A stretch of DNA of 22,449 nucleotides, taken from IMG/VR virus record IMGVR_UViG_3300020172_001414, positions 1 through 22,449 of that record; one strand, 5' to 3'. Shown in pieces: positions 6,961 through 15,413 of this stretch. Numbering within the stretch: position 1 is the stretch's first letter; every line of letters starts with the position of its first letter. The position numbers and the translations under genes are program-made. This stretch comes from a virus. A model generated the notes under the pieces. The model was not told the DNA's origin, searched no databases, and saw nothing but the letters and a program-made list of their open reading frames with translations.

Positions 6961-8110
6961 ATTGCATCACCTCAGCAGTTTCTGCTACCCAGTTATCATT
7001 TAATAAAAATGATGTAGGAGGATTTGAAAACCTTTTTGTTAAAGTAATTGTTGGTTTATCTTCATATTTAGAATCTTTAATTACTAAAAGTTCAGTTACA
7101 TAGTTTTCTGATTTTACTAAATGTTTAACATCTGTTATATACCATAACCCATCAAAATCTGATGAATAACCTTTTAGGTCTATTAAACCACCAGGTACCG
7201 CTCCAGCACCATACATTACTCTTATTGTAGCGTTATATATGTAGTTACTCTTATCATTAAAATCTACAATTTTTAAACCTTCTTCTAATGAACTTGCTGA
7301 GTAATACAGTGGCTTTTTAAATAACTTAGGTGTACTGTTACCTGGATTGTAATCATCAGAATCCGAAGTAATAGTATGCACGTTGTTTTGGTTGTCTAAT
7401 ACAGTTACAACTGACTTACTTGCGTTTACTGAAGAAGAGATTCTTCCAAGAGTAGCTTCAAAATTAAGCACTGAAAATGGTTGGTTAGCTTGTGTTTTTG
7501 AAGAAGTAGTAGCTACATGATAAGAGGACATTCTTCCTGTTGCTTTTGACCTATCCCATATATGTAAATGAGTTCCATGTAATGTAAAAGATAAACCAAA
7601 TGTTTTACATACTTTATTTAAAAAAGACCAGTCACTTTCAGTAGCCTGTACTAAACGAATAGGTTGATATGACTCTGTGGGGTAATCAATACTAAATCTA
7701 TATCTAGAAGATATGTCATTAACAACATCAGTTAATGTAGGATAGTCCCATACCTTTGATCTTACTTCTTTCATTACAAATGAAGCACCCACACAGTAAA
7801 GTTTTGTTAATTGTATGGGGCTTTTATTTACAAAACCATCTTGGTTATTTGAAAAGGGTTCAGTATAAGAAATGTAACCATTAAAAGTTTGGCTTCTTCC
7901 ATTAGAAGAACCCATAAAAAATTTAACTGGTGCCCCTATATAGTCTGTTACAGCTTTTGGAGAAATACCAGTCATAGTTATGACTAGAAGGTCATGTTTG
8001 TTTTCTGATAATGAAAGGTCGTACTCTAATACAGAGTTATATAAAACCTGCATATTGTTGATAACCAGATTTGTTACCCCAGCAAAATCATTTAAAGACT
8101 TAGATATCAT
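6953..8110 (-). CDS. Baseplate hub protein, gpD-like
   Basis: The 385-residue protein resembles late-control gene D/gp27-type hubs. A beta-rich N-terminal domain (LVITMTGISPKAVTDYIGAPVKFF, FNGYISYTEPF) is followed by a helical SLxDVVNDISSRYRF-like segment. Then come PIRLVQATESDWSFLNKVCKTFGLSFTLHG and LHIWDRS at about 150-190, which is the diagnostic Q.tESDWxFLxRLAxxxGL.f pattern. These hubs form the trimeric ring that connects the spike to the tube. The gene is coupled to the LysM gene upstream by an ATGA overlap and to the OB-fold gene downstream by an 8-base overlap. Confidence 0.88.
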   Translation of the reverse strand: MISKSLNDFAGVTNLVINNMQVLYNSVLEYDLSLSENKHDLLVITMTGISPKAVTDYIGAPVKFFMGSSNGRSQTFNGYISYTEPFSNNQDGFVNKSPIQLTKLYCVGASFVMKEVRSKVWDYPTLTDVVNDISSRYRFSIDYPTESYQPIRLVQATESDWSFLNKVCKTFGLSFTLHGTHLHIWDRSKATGRMSSYHVATTSSKTQANQPFSVLNFEATLGRISSSVNASKSVVTVLDNQNNVHTITSDSDDYNPGNSTPKLFKKPLYYSASSLEEGLKIVDFNDKSNYIYNATIRVMYGAGAVPGGLIDLKGYSSDFDGLWYITDVKHLVKSENYVTELLVIKDSKYEDKPTITLTKRFSNPPTSFLLNDNWVAETAEVMQYA

Positions 8111-8352
8111 AATGGTATCCGTATAAGAGTTCCAACTGGAATTTGATCAGGCCATTGAACCTGCGGATTAATATCCGCAATTTCCCAGTACCTTGATTGA
8201 TCATTTAAAAATTTTATACTTAAATTCATAAAAGTCTCACCCTGTGTTGCTACATATACTTCATAAGTGGTAGCTATAAACTTATTTCTAGACGCAGTTT
8301 GACCAGAAGCATCAAGTGTATACCTATCTGTTGATAAATAAGTTGTTTTCAT
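8107..8352 (-). CDS. LysM-domain baseplate protein (gpX-like)
   Basis: The 81-residue protein is mostly one LysM-like module: YEVYVATQGETFMNLSIKFLNDQSRYWEIADINPQ with a final GTLIRIPL strand. In contractile tails and related injection systems this small LysM protein sits between tube and hub (P2 gpX, the LysM part of Afp7). Both ends are ATGA overlaps with the neighbours (8107-8110 and 8349-8352), so its translation is tied to the CIS-tube-like gene and the hub gene. In this context LysM is a baseplate structural element and not necessarily a murein binder. Confidence 0.88.
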   Translation of the reverse strand: MKTTYLSTDRYTLDASGQTASRNKFIATTYEVYVATQGETFMNLSIKFLNDQSRYWEIADINPQVQWPDQIPVGTLIRIPL

Positions 8353-10592
8353 GAGGGAACATAGTCCAGTTTCAGAGTAACTGTAAAGTTAGTATTATCA
8401 CCTTTTACTACAGAAACTTTCTTACCTATAGCGGAACCACCTGATTCATTGGGGCCCGCTATGTTATAAAAATTAGCACCTACTGTTACTACAACAAAAT
8501 ATTTATCAGATAAGTTATGAACAGGATCAACTAACTCTAGCAGTGAGTTAGGTAATTTACTATACAAATCAAATGGTATTGAGTTGTGACCCAAACCTGA
8601 ATTGCTAGTTAATAGTGAATCAATCCACTCAGGATCACTAATCTCCCTATCTGGGTGAGTATTATTGTTTATAAACAACGCTCTGGCGGCGTTCTCATCA
8701 TTGTATATCTCACTACCAGCGTATTCTAAAGTATCTATGAGTTCAAGTAGTCTAATTGAAACACTTTTAGCGGAACTATTTAGTGTGTCTATTGTTATAG
8801 AATGAGTTGCTTTATTGGCACCGTTGTACACTGGATCAAAATTGTTAAGTCCTAAAGTCATATTCACTGGGTTTTTACTAAATTTATCCCAATCATCCTT
8901 ACTTCTCATTGCAAACCCTGTAGTGTATTCCCCAACTTTTAACGCGTCTGACGGAGGCTTAACTTCAGGTTTAGGTGATAGCTTGTCTTTAAAAGTGTTT
9001 GCTAACTGCTCACTAGCAAATGGACCATATATAAAAGAGTTTACTTTTAGATCAATAACCGGGTTGTCGCTATCCATCTTTTCAAATATTTCTGATTTTA
9101 CAAGTGGTACATCAGACGGGGCATAACAAGGTCTTACTGTAATACCAGGAACACCAAAAGGTGTTGATAACGGATTATCAAAATCTAATAACACAGTATC
9201 ATCATATTCAGCATATGGATCAGTACTAGTACCGACAAATGGTTTGTTGCCATTTGCGGACAGACTTTGGGATATAAGGTTTCCTGCACCGCCCGTTATT
9301 GCATATGGTCGATTGTACCAAAAGCCTTTAGTAGCAAACATCCAAAATGGTTGATATATCAGACCAAAATCTTCTTTGCCACCAAGAAATTTTGCCGAGG
9401 TAACTGATTGTGCAAAATTAGAAGTTGCCTCAGATATACCACCATCAGACAGTATTCTTGGATCAGCATTGTAACCAACTGTCATGTAGCCTAAGTGCTT
9501 GATTAATTTATCTCGTAAAGCTGATAAATTAGTATTGTACGTAGCTAATTCCTCATCATTTTGCTCTTTGGTTTCCTCTATCTGTTCAGTTATAAATGTT
9601 TTAGCTCTAGCAAAACCAATGTATATTGCTTGCATTTGTAAGTATACTTTACATTGTATTGGAATCATTTTTGCACTAAATTTTGTAAACAAAACATTTG
9701 TGTTCATTACAAAACCGTCAACCATAAACATTGGGGAAAATATAACTCTGCATGGTTGAGGTATCAAGAATGCAGAGTTTCCAACATTTAGCTCACTCAT
9801 AAATTTAAGACCACCACCTGGATCAGTCTCAATTCCTGATAAAAAATCAGCAGTCTTTTTTGAGTTTAAATCTCTAAGATCATCGTCACCTTCTCCCCCT
9901 GTATACACGGTACCATCTGTATTTAAAGCTGTAAAAGTAGTAACATTACCATCGGTTGCTTCCGTTGCTTGAATATTTAGCTGTTTGTAGTTTAGGGAAG
10001 CAAACTTTTTTACGTCTCGTTTTAATTTAGCTAATTGAGCATCCATTAACTCAGAGCTAAGCCCCTGTCCAATTATTGAATAGAGTACACGTAAATCATG
10101 GAATACACCAACAGTTTCTGCAGAGCTAGGGTCTGGCATACCCGCGTTTTTTGGGTCAGTTTTTGAAATGTTAGTATTGACTTCCATACTTCTATCAAAT
10201 ATTAATTCAAAAGCAAATGTTGCATTACCAGCCATTGGTTGATTAAGTTGTGAAGGGTCTTGCAAGATTGGTAAATACATATCCTTTCTTGCTTCAATTT
10301 GATGTTGAATATCTTGTGGGTTAAATTGAAAGTTGCATCGTATATTTGGAAACTGGGCTAGGTTTCCACCTAGGTTTGTTGTTAAATTTCTAATAAAACC
10401 TTTTGGTAGTTTTTGGGTGTTTGGTTGTAGCTGACCATTTCTATTATTCAAAGAAACAGTTCTAGAGTTCTGAGGGTATAGACCAAACGGATTATTTGTA
10501 ATGGTTTTAATTGCATCTGCATCTTGCCCAGAACCTGGTTGTTTATTTTCTAAAAATGAATAAAGATCATCATAATCCTTGTAACCAGCCAT
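8349..10592 (-). CDS. Large tube-initiator/baseplate protein with CIS-tube-like parts
   Basis: The 747-residue protein has a low-complexity N-terminus (1-70, rich in Asn/Gln). At about 82-135 it has the pattern of the contractile injection system tube family: FPNIRCNFQFNPQD, then FAFELIFDRSMEVN. The companion strand pair is near 275-330 (PQPCRVIFSPMFMVDGFVMNTNVLF, then QCKVYLQMQAIY). In eCIS particles (Afp7/Pvc7) a tube-fold protein with LysM joins tube to hub; here the LysM gene follows immediately as a separate gene. A long insertion between those halves and a large C-terminal half (350-747) have no family I can name. AGGAG lies 5 bases upstream of the start, and the ATG shares one base with the tape measure stop (TAATG). 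Confidence 0.75.
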   Translation of the reverse strand: MAGYKDYDDLYSFLENKQPGSGQDADAIKTITNNPFGLYPQNSRTVSLNNRNGQLQPNTQKLPKGFIRNLTTNLGGNLAQFPNIRCNFQFNPQDIQHQIEARKDMYLPILQDPSQLNQPMAGNATFAFELIFDRSMEVNTNISKTDPKNAGMPDPSSAETVGVFHDLRVLYSIIGQGLSSELMDAQLAKLKRDVKKFASLNYKQLNIQATEATDGNVTTFTALNTDGTVYTGGEGDDDLRDLNSKKTADFLSGIETDPGGGLKFMSELNVGNSAFLIPQPCRVIFSPMFMVDGFVMNTNVLFTKFSAKMIPIQCKVYLQMQAIYIGFARAKTFITEQIEETKEQNDEELATYNTNLSALRDKLIKHLGYMTVGYNADPRILSDGGISEATSNFAQSVTSAKFLGGKEDFGLIYQPFWMFATKGFWYNRPYAITGGAGNLISQSLSANGNKPFVGTSTDPYAEYDDTVLLDFDNPLSTPFGVPGITVRPCYAPSDVPLVKSEIFEKMDSDNPVIDLKVNSFIYGPFASEQLANTFKDKLSPKPEVKPPSDALKVGEYTTGFAMRSKDDWDKFSKNPVNMTLGLNNFDPVYNGANKATHSITIDTLNSSAKSVSIRLLELIDTLEYAGSEIYNDENAARALFINNNTHPDREISDPEWIDSLLTSNSGLGHNSIPFDLYSKLPNSLLELVDPVHNLSDKYFVVVTVGANFYNIAGPNESGGSAIGKKVSVVKGDNTNFTVTLKLDYVPS

Positions 10593-13500
10593 TACATACT
10601 CCTAAATTTGGTTATATTTGCTTCTTGTTCAATTAACTTAGCAATCTTTTTGGCCATAGACCTTAAGTCATACTCACTTACAGTACCACTATTACCTGTT
10701 GAAGTCATATTTATTACTGGTGAAATAGTTACAGTACTACCTTCATGGTAGGTACCACCTCCACCAGATGACCCAGATGATGAAAGCATAGGCGAACTAG
10801 GTATTGACATTGGTTGCATTGAAGAACCAGATACTGGATCTCCTACTGAACCACCCCACGCTCCCATCTTTTTACTCCAGTCTGTTATGGGTATAACTTC
10901 ATCTAGCCCTTCTTTTCCATAACTATTTGCTATTCCTTGTACGTTTTTATCAGCAACAGCGTTATTCCAATCTGTAGTAACACTACCACGAAGGTGTGTT
11001 AACGTACCTACAGCTCCGGCTCCTGTAAGACGGGACAATACCTCCTGTAGTCTTTCCATAGAAGGGTCTTCTTCCATAAGAACTTTCATAATAGCTTCGT
11101 TGTTTTTTACATAATGATAAAGCGAGCTACTAACACCTTCTGTAAAACTGTCAAAATTTTGTACAGGATATTTGTTAGTTTTAACTTCTTTGCCATCTAT
11201 AATCTCTGTGCCATTTATATTAAAATGTGTTTCAACTCTCTCTATTCCATCTGCTGTAAATCTATTATTATTAGAAACAACATTCCATGGGTTGTAGTTA
11301 CCCCCCGAACCTTCTTTAGCTGATATAGCAGTAAGAAATTTAAGTTTATTAAGAGTAATTGTTGTTCCTAATCTATTTAAAAAAGATCTATTAAACTGGT
11401 TTAAGTTAACACCACCAAATTGAGCTAAAGTACTTGCATTAAACATATTAGCAGTTTGACTTCTAAACCCTTGTCCCGCACCTAGGCCACTACCCTTTAG
11501 AAATGCCTCCTCATATGACATAGCAGTGCTACCAAGAAATTGACTTACTGACATGTCTTTAGTCCATGCTAGTTGTATATGCCCAGGTTCTCCGTCTGCT
11601 TTACCAGATGACAACCCAAATCTCCATAAGTTTTGATTAACATACGCTCTGGCAGCTGGGTCTGATAAATCTAAGTCTGCTGCTAAACCAAGTTCATGTA
11701 ATGAAGTTCCTGGTGCTGCTATAGGGGGATCTGAGTTGCCAGGTTTTTTCATCCAAAGTTGACCGTTATATCTTACTAAATTATAGTTTTTTCCATCAAA
11801 ATCATCCTTATAATAAGGAAGTTTATAACCATTAGGCACTACCTGCATTCGTTGATTCCATAAAGTTTTTTGTTCTTCCGCAGATCTTCTACCACTAGCT
11901 AGTTTGATTTGAACGTTTCCGTTAGTTTCTGCGTAAGCTCTATTTGCTAGTCTTCTTATTGCTGAGTTAAGTGACCCATTTAAACCTGTTCCCGGGGCGG
12001 TATTTTCGTTACCCATAATGGCAGCATTTTCAGGAGTGTCAAAACCAGGTATATTAAAATGCTCTGGACCACCGTTTTGAGGTGTTCCACCCATTCCTGA
12101 ACCACTAGTAAGTGTTTCTTTCCTAGCACCACTACTTGTAATACCATAAGTTTTTATTAGATCAGCTAAAAATTGTCCCCTGGGGTCAGGTCCAGAAAAA
12201 CCACCAATAGTGTTAGGGTAACTTAAACCTAAATCAGTACGTGGTGGAGTAGTTACTGGAGGTGTAGTACCACCGCCACCGCCACCGCCACTAGGTATAG
12301 TAGTAGTAGTAGCGTATATATCATTAATATCATCTCCAATATACCGGCTATTGCTCGGACGAGGATCTCCAAGTATTCCACCTATTGAACTGAGCAGTCC
12401 ACCAACTATAGGTATGTTACTAAGCATTGAACCAACACCACCAAGTATTTTTTGAGCCACACGGCTACCAGTTCTTGCACTAATAATTGGGGCCATTACC
12501 TCTTCGAGCTTTGCCATAGCATCTGTAAGTCTTTGTGTTTGGCGTTCTAACTTAGCGTAAGAACCAGCTTGGTCTTGATAGAACTTTTCATCTCTTTTAC
12601 CGCGCTTACGCTCAGTTTCTTCTGCTTCCATAGCAAAGGTATCATCAATACCCATTCTTTTACGATCAGCTTCTTTGGTTGGATCGTATGATCCTTTTCC
12701 ACCTTTTTCACGAAAGTTAACGTTAGCTTGACCATATTGGATAACTTGATCTTGCAAATCCCCAGATACCCCCATAGCCGAAAGTGTTGCTCTGGTAACA
12801 GAACCAGGGGCTATTGCGGATTCAGCTATGTTTTTATTATCTAATCCTGCTCTTTTGGCAAGTCCTTGAATTAAGGATTGAGTACTTTTTTGCTTACCAC
12901 CTGGGCCAATCAAGCTCATTCCGGTCATCATAAACATCTTATTAACGGTTTCTGGAGCAGCTAGGCTTTCTATGATACTTGAAGCTCCTTCAGCACCCAT
13001 AGAAAACCCACTTAGAGTTCTCATAAACTCCACACTAGATGCCTGCTGGCTAGCATTGATACCTGTACGGGCCTGTAAGGACATGAGCTGGTTAATCCCG
13101 TTAGTACCAAGCTTATAGTCTGTTAGGGGCATACGGAGATTATCCATAACCCCCCTCTGGCTCATGCCAGTAATTTGTTGCATTTGAAGTGTGGATTTAT
13201 CAGCAGCTAGGGCGTAAGGTCTGGCATCTTCTACACGTTTATCTATTGCTTGAACGCCTACTTTGGCGAGTGTTCCTGCCATGCTTGCAAAGTTACCAGC
13301 ACTAGTAAAACCACCACCTTCAATGCCTTTTTGCATAAAACCAATTGCCCCAGTTCCACCGGTTCCAGGTTTTCCTCCAAGATTATAGTTAGGAGCAGAC
13401 CCTACTCCTGCTTGAAATCCTCCAGACACTCCACCCATTAAAGCTTTAAACCCACCCAACGCTGCAGCTACTGAATCTACTGCTGGAGTTACTGGTTTTG

Positions 13501-13819
13501 TATCGTGAGCTCTACCACCAACAATGGTTGTTCCAGCAGCACCTCGTTGTGCACCACCACCACCACCACCACCAGTACCGCCAGGACTGTTTTCAGTATA
13601 GCTTATAACCTGGGTTAAGCCATAGTCTTTTCCCATTTCTTTAAGGGCTTCAAGAGCTTCCTTAAAGTTAATGGCCATTTCTTTGGCCTCTTTGTTAATA
13701 GCTTTTACGGTATCTTGCAATCCACGAAGTGCCTGGTTGTCAAGGTCGATGCCAACAGAAACAGACGACATTGAACTAGTCTCTTTAGAGACTTGCTTAT
13801 TAATCTCGTCTTCTGTCAT
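10592..13819 (-). CDS. Tape measure protein with M15 peptidase-like and transglycosylase-like domains
   Basis: The 1075-residue protein is the longest in the window and lies between the tail chaperone and baseplate genes, the tape-measure position. The N-terminal ~460 residues are helical and include Gly-rich linkers (a poly-Gly run near residue 86, another near 510). At about 640-750 it carries a VanY/M15 D,D-carboxypeptidase-like domain: SGRRSAEEQKTLW, SLHELGLAADLDLSD (His and Asp zinc ligands) and EPGHIQLAW (third ligand). At about 828-930 a second murein-hydrolase-like region follows, FLTAISAKEGSGGNYNPWNVV, then YPVQNFDSFTEGVSSSLYHYV, with a candidate catalytic Glu in AKEG, resembling transglycosylase-like domains. 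Together these would open peptidoglycan during injection. GGAGG lies 6 bases before the ATG, and the gene overlaps the frame-shifted ORF upstream as ATGA. Confidence 0.88.
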   Translation of the reverse strand: MTEDEINKQVSKETSSMSSVSVGIDLDNQALRGLQDTVKAINKEAKEMAINFKEALEALKEMGKDYGLTQVISYTENSPGGTGGGGGGGAQRGAAGTTIVGGRAHDTKPVTPAVDSVAAALGGFKALMGGVSGGFQAGVGSAPNYNLGGKPGTGGTGAIGFMQKGIEGGGFTSAGNFASMAGTLAKVGVQAIDKRVEDARPYALAADKSTLQMQQITGMSQRGVMDNLRMPLTDYKLGTNGINQLMSLQARTGINASQQASSVEFMRTLSGFSMGAEGASSIIESLAAPETVNKMFMMTGMSLIGPGGKQKSTQSLIQGLAKRAGLDNKNIAESAIAPGSVTRATLSAMGVSGDLQDQVIQYGQANVNFREKGGKGSYDPTKEADRKRMGIDDTFAMEAEETERKRGKRDEKFYQDQAGSYAKLERQTQRLTDAMAKLEEVMAPIISARTGSRVAQKILGGVGSMLSNIPIVGGLLSSIGGILGDPRPSNSRYIGDDINDIYATTTTIPSGGGGGGGTTPPVTTPPRTDLGLSYPNTIGGFSGPDPRGQFLADLIKTYGITSSGARKETLTSGSGMGGTPQNGGPEHFNIPGFDTPENAAIMGNENTAPGTGLNGSLNSAIRRLANRAYAETNGNVQIKLASGRRSAEEQKTLWNQRMQVVPNGYKLPYYKDDFDGKNYNLVRYNGQLWMKKPGNSDPPIAAPGTSLHELGLAADLDLSDPAARAYVNQNLWRFGLSSGKADGEPGHIQLAWTKDMSVSQFLGSTAMSYEEAFLKGSGLGAGQGFRSQTANMFNASTLAQFGGVNLNQFNRSFLNRLGTTITLNKLKFLTAISAKEGSGGNYNPWNVVSNNNRFTADGIERVETHFNINGTEIIDGKEVKTNKYPVQNFDSFTEGVSSSLYHYVKNNEAIMKVLMEEDPSMERLQEVLSRLTGAGAVGTLTHLRGSVTTDWNNAVADKNVQGIANSYGKEGLDEVIPITDWSKKMGAWGGSVGDPVSGSSMQPMSIPSSPMLSSSGSSGGGGTYHEGSTVTISPVINMTSTGNSGTVSEYDLRSMAKKIAKLIEQEANITKFRSM

Positions 13820-13971
13820 TTACTGCCTCCGTCGGATATTCGCCATTTTGCTATACGGTACCAAAAGTCTCTTTGGCGGATAGTCATACTCCGTATATCA
13901 TCTAAACTAAACCCTTTGTAGACAGTAGCGACGCCTTCGTACTCCCAGTATATACTTTTTAAGTTAGGCAA
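13816..13971 (-). CDS. Second reading frame of the tail assembly chaperone (frameshift extension)
   Basis: After and overlapping the end of the gp26-like gene, the +1 frame is open from 13989 to a TGA at 13816-13818. The translated segment holds the dense motif DIRSMTIRQRDFWYRIAKWR, the kind of Trp/Arg-rich sequence typical of the second frame of phage tail assembly chaperones. No ATG or GTG exists in this frame; the only conventional start is TTG at 13971, with no good ribosome binding site. The TGA overlaps the tape measure ATG (ATGA), which argues for a real, translated frame. It is most likely made as an extension of the 264-residue protein by ribosomal frameshifting. The coordinates given start at the TTG; the fusion product would run from 14758 to 13816. 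Confidence 0.72.
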   Translation of the reverse strand: MPNLKSIYWEYEGVATVYKGFSLDDIRSMTIRQRDFWYRIAKWRISDGGSK

Positions 13972-13989
13972 GTAGAAGTGATACCCAGT
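13964..13989 (-). promoter_or_regulatory. Likely +1 (or -2) frameshift window at the end of the chaperone gene
   Basis: The two frames overlap only between the TAG that closes the second frame upstream (13990-13992) and the TAA that ends the first (13964-13966). Any shift must happen here, over the codons ACT-frame GGG TAT CAC TTC or zero-frame TGG GTA TCA CTT CTA CTT GCC TAA. The CTT CTA pair allows a +1 slip from CUU to UUC, comparable to the CUU UGA slip in bacterial RF2. No -1 slippery heptamer applies, because the downstream frame is +1. The exact site is inferred. Confidence 0.5.
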
Positions 13990-14758
13990 CTACATTCATT
14001 ATGATGTCAGCGTCACAAGTGGCGCACTGGGTCTTCACCTCCCCAAGCTTGGGACCAACCTTTGGTCCTAGGATTTCCCCAAGGATGGTATTACGATCTT
14101 GCAATCCAAGATTCTTAGCCCACTCTTCGCTATACAGCGAGTCTTTGTGCTGATCCCAAATAACGCATCGGCTAATTAACAAAGTACTCTGCTGTGCAGT
14201 TGTTTCACCTTTAGCCATTGCCACATTGTCTGAGCCAACCGGGTATCTAAATTTTAACTGTGATCCGTTCTTTAGTGTAATTAAAAAGGGATCGCGAAGA
14301 TTAAGAGTAGTTTCCTGCATTGGAAAGTCTTCTTCAATATTGATGGTTACTTCGTTAAGTGTATTGCAAGCTGAACATGGGTATTTAAAAGTACGCTCAG
14401 CTCCATAAGTGGCTTTTAATATAGCAAGAAGAAGTATGTCACGATCACCAGTGATTAGCTCTTCAATAATACTTTTAGTGTTTCTAACGTTGGTATCACC
14501 AATGCGTACAGTAGCCCTACTTACAAGAGTATTAACATACATAGCATACGTAATCTTTTTGTTGTTTTCTAAGGATGAAAGAAACTCCTCATCCTTACCA
14601 TTAAGCTCACGTACTTCTGCTGTTGTTTGCCATTGTCCAGTAGTTGGGTTTAGCAAACCTCTCTGTAGTTCTACAATTACAGATTCGGGCAAAGAAATAG
14701 AAGGAGCTGGGTCCTTGAATGCCTCATCCATAGACTCAACTTCAGTTATATTGGTCAT
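13964..14758 (-). CDS. T4 gp26-like tail/baseplate assembly protein, putative tail assembly chaperone
   Basis: The 264-residue protein matches the general pattern of T4 baseplate (gp26-type) proteins. A helical first half (ELNGKDEEFLSSL; ITYAMYVNTLVSRATVRIG; LITGDRDILLLAILKATYG) is followed by a zinc-ribbon-like core with Cys128-x-x-Cys131 and, near the end, Cys245-x-x-Cys248. In actinobacterial and environmental myoviruses this protein lies between tail tube and tape measure and is treated as the tail assembly chaperone. Here the same position plus the overlapping second frame supports that role. AGGAG lies 6 bases before the ATG. The final 20 residues lie inside the frameshift window. Confidence 0.82.
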   Translation of the reverse strand: MTNITEVESMDEAFKDPAPSISLPESVIVELQRGLLNPTTGQWQTTAEVRELNGKDEEFLSSLENNKKITYAMYVNTLVSRATVRIGDTNVRNTKSIIEELITGDRDILLLAILKATYGAERTFKYPCSACNTLNEVTINIEEDFPMQETTLNLRDPFLITLKNGSQLKFRYPVGSDNVAMAKGETTAQQSTLLISRCVIWDQHKDSLYSEEWAKNLGLQDRNTILGEILGPKVGPKLGEVKTQCATCDADIIMNVDWVSLLLA

Positions 14759-14792
14759 TTTATACTCCTTATAGTGGTTTTAACTTCTAGTT

Positions 14793-15398
14793 TTACGTGA
14801 GTGAACTTAAGGCTGAAATTTCAGTGGCAGTCCAACCAAGCTTAAATCCTTCATGGTGAAGGGTCATTTGTTGAACAATGATACCAGAGTCACCAGCAGA
14901 AAGATCACTAAGTGTGTAAGCGCCCGGCCAGCAGTCGTACAACTTAATACCAAGCCGTGGCTTACCAAGGTTAAGGGCATTAGAAGAACCTGGTTCTTGG
15001 TATGAACCAATTGAGTGAGGATGATCAAAAACAGTAACCAAAACATCACATCGGTAATCATTGCCATTAGTTGCTGTGGAATCTGAACCCAATGAAGCTG
15101 AGCTCCAAGAGTGTATAAACTCAGACCATTTCCATAAATGACTTTGATCTGAAATCACTCCACGACTGAAGGTCACAGGACCAAAGTCTGACTGACCCAC
15201 TAGTTTATGAGTGTGGGTATTCATTCCACCCTCACGATAACCAACCATTTGGTGCTGAACTGAAACACCAGTCATAGCAGCAAACCCTAAGTTACCAATA
15301 CCACTTATGGCAGTGGCTAGTCGGGTGTTTGCGGGTGGAACAATCTGTACTTGAAATTTAAAGTTACGTACTGGATCTGAAGCAGCTGAACGTGCCAT
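14793..15398 (-). CDS. Tail tube protein, T4 gp19-like
   Basis: The 201-residue protein carries the gp19-type tube pattern: DPVRNFKFQVQI at the N-terminus, GVSVQHQMVGYREGGMNTHTHKLVGQSDFGPVTFSRGV in the middle, and LWKWSEFIHSW after it, then paired beta strands. These proteins form hexameric rings that stack into the inner tube of contractile tails. It is placed right after the sheath gene, as usual, with a 15-base gap, and has a strong AGGAG site 8 bases before its ATG, fitting high expression. Confidence 0.94.
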   Translation of the reverse strand: MARSAASDPVRNFKFQVQIVPPANTRLATAISGIGNLGFAAMTGVSVQHQMVGYREGGMNTHTHKLVGQSDFGPVTFSRGVISDQSHLWKWSEFIHSWSSASLGSDSTATNGNDYRCDVLVTVFDHPHSIGSYQEPGSSNALNLGKPRLGIKLYDCWPGAYTLSDLSAGDSGIIVQQMTLHHEGFKLGWTATEISALSSLT

Positions 15399-15413
15399 TA
15401 TGCATTCTCCTTA

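Noticed and set aside
13548-13573. CCACCACC microsatellite-like runs here and near 12264-12290
   Set aside because: They encode poly-glycine linkers in the tape measure. They are not CRISPR repeats or iterons, since no spacer structure is present.
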